Below, piece by piece: positions 61,801 through 64,000 of a DNA stretch of 64,000 bases. Position 1 is the first letter of the stretch, and each line of letters starts with the position of its first letter. A program made the position numbers and the translations under genes. The stretch lies in NCBI RefSeq assembly GCF_024166365.1, contig NC_064819.1, positions 164,242,793 to 164,306,792 of the forward strand. Reading direction: 5' to 3'. The DNA is from Elephas maximus indicus (Eukaryota > Chordata > Mammalia > Proboscidea > Elephantidae). A model generated the notes under the pieces. That model was not told where the DNA came from. It did no database searches and saw nothing but the letters and a program-made list of their open reading frames with translations.

Positions 61801-62618
61801 TGCTTGATGCTATCAAGAAGTTATTAATGTTTTTAGCTGTGCTAATAGTACTGTGGTTATGTTTTTTAAAAGAGTATCTTTTAGAGATACACACTGAAGT
61901 ATATATTTGGGATTTGTTTCAAAATAATCTAGGATGAGGGAGAGGGAAAACGTGGAATACAGATAGCTGTGAGTTGGTAATTATGAAGCTAAGTAACGAG
62001 GACATGACAGTTTACTAAAGAATTTTCTCTACTTTTGTCTATGTTTGAAATTTTCCTTAACAAAAAGTTAATTTAAAAATTACCTTATCTTTAGGTGAAG
62101 GGTGCTTCTTGGTGGCTTTGGGTTGATGATGAGTATTTTCTATAGTAACAGTGCCACTGTACTGACCATGATCGGTTTCCTGTGAACTTCTATATTTACT
62201 CATTCTTCCCAAGAGTACAGGTTTTGAAACCTATGTAGATGTCACGTACATAACACAAAACTTCTTTAGCAAATAAACTCTGGATATCACCTACTTTTTA
62301 AAATTTCTAATTCACTTAAAATATAAAAACAATTTCCTTAACATTAACTCTTAAAATATAAAATATAGAGTATAACTTTCTTAAGAATTATATTTTACTG
62401 TAGACATACATAGACAAACCCTAACATCAAACACACTGTACAATTATTATATATGAAAAAATAATGGCTCTCAGGTATCTCCTAATACTCAACAAATGTC
62501 TAAATAAATGAATGAATGAATGTTCTTCACAAAAGCCTTATTATTAGTTTTTTCTTCTTACCCTTTCTTCTATTATAGGAAGTGAAATATCAATGAAAGG
62601 ATCTTTCATCATGGAGAC
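46737..62618 (-). CDS. USP45: USP45, 3' part of the coding sequence (7 exons)
   Basis: Ubiquitin-specific protease 45, a cysteine deubiquitinase reported to act on ERCC1 in DNA cross-link repair. Seven exons join in frame to 1350 nt (449 residues and stop), matching the C-terminal half of the human protein of about 814 residues. Seen: [14 protein letters not shown]; a long Ser/Asp/Glu-rich insert (about 200 residues); LLCENC, one CxxC knuckle of the USP zinc finger; ILILHLKRF, the USP core strand; the His box [20 protein letters not shown]; and [10 protein letters not shown] with the Asp position, ending [10 protein letters not shown]. The ZnF-UBP domain and Cys box lie outside the window to the right. 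No coding breaks were seen. Confidence 0.95.
47315..47342. repeat. A12T16 palindrome
   Basis: Run of 12 A followed directly by 16 T in a USP45 intron, about 170 bp from the catalytic-His exon. Confidence 0.95.
47512..47665 (-). CDS. USP45: USP45 exon with catalytic His
   Basis: 154 nt encoding [37 protein letters not shown] and KKNVPG. GGHYTAY is the USP His box; the His codon is at 47588-47590. Acceptor AAAAG before 47665, donor GTATGC after 47512. Confidence 0.96.
47925..48086 (-). mobile_element. AfroSINE (10-bp TSD)
   Basis: Minus-strand copy flanked by ATTATCTAGC at 47915-47924 and 48087-48096. Confidence 0.92.
48160..48640 (+). mobile_element. old L1-type 3' end
   Basis: Diverged L1M-like 3' sequence (GGACTGGTTTAATAG, CACACAACAGAATATTATGC) ending in an A-rich tail. 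Confidence 0.65.
48665..49980 (+). mobile_element. old L1M-type 3' UTR with SINE inside
   Basis: Diverged L1M-like 3' UTR (GATGAAATGATATGATGTCT near the end), split by the AfroSINE at 49183-49351. Confidence 0.65.
49183..49351 (+). mobile_element. AfroSINE (12-bp TSD, long T tail)
   Basis: Near-consensus sense copy flanked by TTAATGAAAGAA at 49171-49182 and 49352-49363. Its T-rich tail suggests a young insertion. Confidence 0.93.
49999..50119 (-). mobile_element. AfroSINE, partial
   Basis: Minus-strand copy without the tRNA-like head. Confidence 0.85.
50520..50577 (+). mobile_element. very short AfroSINE 3' end (8-bp TSD)
   Basis: Only the last 58 bp of an AfroSINE, flanked by AGTACACA at 50512-50519 and 50578-50585, so truncated at insertion. 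Confidence 0.85.
50915..53165 (+). mobile_element. L1, ORF2 3' part and full 3' UTR
   Basis: Sense L1 antisense to USP45. The longest open stretch (51513-52172) shows late ORF2: [48 protein letters not shown], ending [11 protein letters not shown] 3' UTR of about 1 kb follows. Split by a tiny opposite-strand L1. Confidence 0.93.
50965..51079 (-). mobile_element. 115-bp L1 3' end nested in the L1 (15-bp TSD)
   Basis: Only the last 115 bp of the L1 3' UTR, on the minus strand, flanked by GAGCAGTTAATATTT at 50950-50964 and 51080-51094. Confidence 0.92.
53188..53221. repeat. 12-bp insert between 11-bp direct repeats
   Basis: ATAAATAACAC at 53188-53198 and 53211-53221 encloses CAGGGTTTCCGG, which matches the tRNA-head end of an antisense AfroSINE. 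Confidence 0.8.
53283..53369 (-). CDS. USP45: USP45 exon ([12 protein letters not shown])
   Basis: 87 nt, 29 whole codons: [20 protein letters not shown] then APFCSATCK. Acceptor TTAAG before 53369, donor GTACAG after 53283. It lies about 120 bp from the 3' end of an L1 insertion. Confidence 0.95.
53715..53850 (+). repeat. MIR SINE remnant
   Basis: Sense MIR-like: GGCTAGCTGTGTGACTCTAG, CTTCTGTAAACTCATCTAGG. Confidence 0.7.
53935..55235 (+). mobile_element. L1 fragment, 5' UTR joined to endonuclease region
   Basis: Begins like an L1 5' region (GTGCCATAGACAGAAGC), holds a C-rich tract at 54281-54320, then jumps to sequence whose translation resembles the ORF2 endonuclease region ([13 protein letters not shown]). 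Rich in A with many stops. Probably internally deleted. Confidence 0.65.
55236..56141 (-). other. USP45 intron, unique part
   Basis: Nothing recognised except the palindrome at 55766 and a CA repeat near 55918-55933. Confidence 0.4.
55766..55797. repeat. perfect A16T16 palindrome
   Basis: Sixteen A followed directly by sixteen T, a perfect 32-bp inverted repeat without loop. Confidence 0.97.
56142..56239 (-). CDS. USP45: USP45 exon (LILHLKRF)
   Basis: 98 nt encoding [20 protein letters not shown] and [13 protein letters not shown], the LxLHLKRF strand shared by USP proteases. Acceptor TGCAG before 56239, donor GTAAAG after 56142. Confidence 0.95.
56771..56951 (-). mobile_element. AfroSINE, diverged
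   Basis: Minus-strand older copy with the middle segment CTTGGCTGTAATCTTTACAG and a degraded head. Confidence 0.82.
57504..58179 (-). CDS. USP45: USP45 large insert exon with zinc knuckle
   Basis: 676 nt encoding the variable Ser/Glu/Asp-rich insert that splits the USP fold ([20 protein letters not shown]), then [20 protein letters not shown] and [10 protein letters not shown], the second CxxC of the zinc finger. Acceptor TACAG before 58179, donor GTAAAT after 57504. The insert differs from human at many positions; the knuckle block does not. Confidence 0.96.
58180..58910 (-). other. USP45 intron, nothing recognised
   Basis: Unique AT-rich intron sequence. Confidence 0.4.
58918..58980 (+). 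repeat. short MIR remnant
   Basis: GTGCCTCAATTTTTTTATCT and CAGGATAATAACATTAGG fit the MIR core. Confidence 0.55.
59150..59285 (-). repeat. MIR SINE remnant
   Basis: Antisense MIR: AAGTGACTTGCCCAAGATCA, CTAGCCAACAG. Confidence 0.75.
59287..59475. repeat. MER5A-like DNA transposon remnant
   Basis: Starts with CAGTGGTTTCCAAA and holds GATTCAGGAGGTCTGGGGTG, both typical of MER5A/B (non-autonomous hAT). Confidence 0.75.
59690..59945 (+). repeat. MIR SINE, near full length
   Basis: Sense MIR from the tRNA-like head (GCAGAGGTTAAGACCATG) through GTTTCTTCATCTATAAAAC to the tail (GGCCCATAGTAAGCAAC). Confidence 0.88.
60108..60285 (+). repeat. MIR SINE remnant
   Basis: Sense MIR: CAATGGTTAAGAACACGGAC, TTAGCCATGTTACTTAATCT, tail GATCAGCACACAGTAAGAAC. 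Confidence 0.82.
60667..60828 (+). mobile_element. AfroSINE
   Basis: Near-complete sense copy (antisense to USP45) with CCCTGGTGGCGTAGTGG head. Confidence 0.92.
60829..61424 (-). other. USP45 intron, nothing recognised
   Basis: AT-rich unique sequence. Confidence 0.4.
61425..62075 (+). mobile_element. old L1M-type 3' end
   Basis: Diverged L1M-like 3' UTR (TTTGGGATTTGTTTCAAAAT, TTTGAAATTTTCCTTAACAA) that ends only about 10 bp before the USP45 donor at 62084. Confidence 0.65.
62084..62230 (-). CDS. USP45: USP45 exon (start of insert)
   Basis: 147 nt, 49 whole codons, starting [20 protein letters not shown] and ending HPSPKDK. Acceptor CATAG before 62230, donor GTAATT after 62084. Confidence 0.93.
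62562..62618 (-). CDS. USP45: USP45 exon ([14 protein letters not shown])
   Basis: 57 nt, 19 whole codons: [19 protein letters not shown]. Acceptor TTAAG before 62618, donor GTAAGA after 62562. Encodes a typical USP core strand (DPF-x-D-x-S). Confidence 0.93.
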
Positions 62619-63635
62619 CTTAAAAGAAAATAGACTGACAGTTAGAATTCTAATACAGACGATATAGTTTTGTAAATTCTCAAAGAAATCAAACTTTTCA
62701 GGCAACTTACACTTTTAAGTTAAAAAATTCTCCTAGAATTAACAGTGATTCAATATGGGCATACCAGCACATATTGTTAAGAAAAACAAGATATTTCAAA
62801 ACCTCAATGAACGCAACCCAGTTTAACTTTACAATATCATCAATATGATTAATCTGTAATATTTGAAGTAACTCCAAAATAAATTACACTTAGTAAAACT
62901 GATTAAAGATACTAAACATAATTTTGGTGAAATTAGTGCAATGTCATAAAAAATACATGAAATGCTAAGAAAAAGCTACGAAAATAAGCAGAGGGCTTGA
63001 CTTTCGTAGATTCCTTTAAGATAATTATGTTTTAAAAGATAGTCTCCAGCTTGTGAGGGAGAAATCAACTTCTATCTTGAATATTGTACAAATTTAAATG
63101 TTATGTTGACCCATTTTGTGCTTCAATGCAACGGGCTGGCAGAAGGTATTTATAACCTTACTTTTATAAGACTAGAGAGAATACAAAAGTAGTCCCTAAT
63201 CTGAGACAGACTAATGGTTCTAAAGACTTTCCTTTATCATTAAGATCCAATAAAAGTCTAAACCTATCACATTCCAAGCCTTTCAGAAATACTCATTACC
63301 AAGCAAACTGAAAACCTGTAACAATTTAAATGTGCTTTAAGTTGTTGTTAAATACAGATGGCATTCAAAATAAAAATTACCACTAATTTAAAAAATGAGT
63401 CAAAAGCAACAAAAAAAACTTCAACAAGTCATATAAACAAAAACTTTAAATCGAATGAGATAGAATCATCCAAAGTTATGTTACTACATTATGTTATTTC
63501 TATTGGTATTACATCCTAGCGTACTGCAATGTAACATAGTTCCTCTCTTCACAGAAATTTATCTCTCGATTTAACCCAAACAGGTAGCTAACACATTTGA
63601 TCATATTAAGATAGGCTAAATGCACCACCAGGGTT
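62619..63635 (-). other. USP45 intron, nothing recognised
   Basis: AT-rich unique sequence. The next upstream USP45 exon was not found before the window end. Confidence 0.4.
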
Positions 63636-63812
63636 TCGACCTGCTGAGAATTTGCATTTTCACCCCAGATAAAGTGAATCGAAATCTACATTTTAACAAA
63701 TTCTTATGTATACATAAAAATCACCAGGGGATCGTGTTAAAATGTAGACCCTGATTCAGTATATCTGGGGTGAAAATTCAAATTCTCAGCAGGGGGTTGA
63801 GCTGGAACAAAC
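63636..63812. repeat. MER5-like element with long inverted arms
   Basis: Left arm from about 63638 (CTGCTGAGAATTTGCATTTT, then CACCCCAGATA) pairs with a right arm ending near 63800 (TATCTGGGGTG, then AAATTCTCAGCAGG). Inner parts (ACATTTTAACA / TGTTAAAATGT) also pair. Fits an old palindromic hAT-type element. Confidence 0.6.
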
Positions 63813-64000
63813 TGGTTGGAAGCCCTGTGTACCTTACACGTTTGCAGAGAGTAAAAACAAAATAACACATATAAACACATTTACTTAAAAAAAAATTATA
63901 AATCATATTTACTTTCTATGGGTGAAAGGTATGATATTTTAAAAAGACTCTCAAGAACTACAGATAAATGACTGCTGATGATTATATGTGAAAGAAAACA

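Overview
The window is vertebrate nuclear DNA, almost certainly from an afrotherian mammal and most likely an elephant or close relative. The sign is the roughly two dozen AfroSINE copies (tRNA-derived SINEs found only in Afrotheria), together with an L1 family whose long 3' UTR recurs throughout. Coding sequence is split into short exons with GT-AG introns, and the AT-rich non-coding DNA also carries old MIR, MER5-type and L1M remnants.

Three minus-strand genes are present, in the same order as on human 6q16: COQ3 - PNISR - USP45 (left to right; transcription runs right to left). (1) Only coding exon 1 of COQ3 (4306-4411) and its GC-rich promoter lie in the window; the rest lies beyond the left edge. 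(2) PNISR, an SR-like protein that binds pinin, is complete. It has 11 coding exons between 27176 and 10097 (814 codons with stop), a probable non-coding exon at 28880-28944 with a 12-residue upstream ORF, and a probable first exon ending at 35327 in a CpG-rich promoter with YY1, CCAAT-type and ETS motifs. (3) USP45, a ubiquitin protease, is partial: its last seven coding exons (62618 to 46737, 450 codons with stop) carry half of the zinc-binding finger and the catalytic His and Asp regions. The Cys box lies beyond the right edge. All joined exons keep the frame.

The rest is intron, UTR and retroelement. Layout: 1-3.8 kb, COQ3 intron 1 full of L1, AfroSINE and an LTR-like repeat; 3.9-4.5 kb, COQ3 promoter and exon 1; 5-7.7 kb, nested SINEs and an L1 3' end; 7.7-10.1 kb, probable PNISR 3' UTR; 10.1-35.4 kb, PNISR; 36.5-42.7 kb, a pile of minus-strand L1s; 42.7-46.7 kb, USP45 3' UTR or flank; 46.7-64 kb, USP45 exons with repeat-filled introns.

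I see no new enzyme system or defence locus. The most notable structures are a candidate L1 3' transduction nested inside an older L1 (40065-41023), repeated insertions at one target (16427-19461 and 25422-26188), a perfect 46-bp tandem duplication near the 3' end of USP45, and two A(n)T(n) palindromes. The three genes are neighbours but work in different pathways (coenzyme Q synthesis, RNA processing, deubiquitination); nothing suggests joint function.
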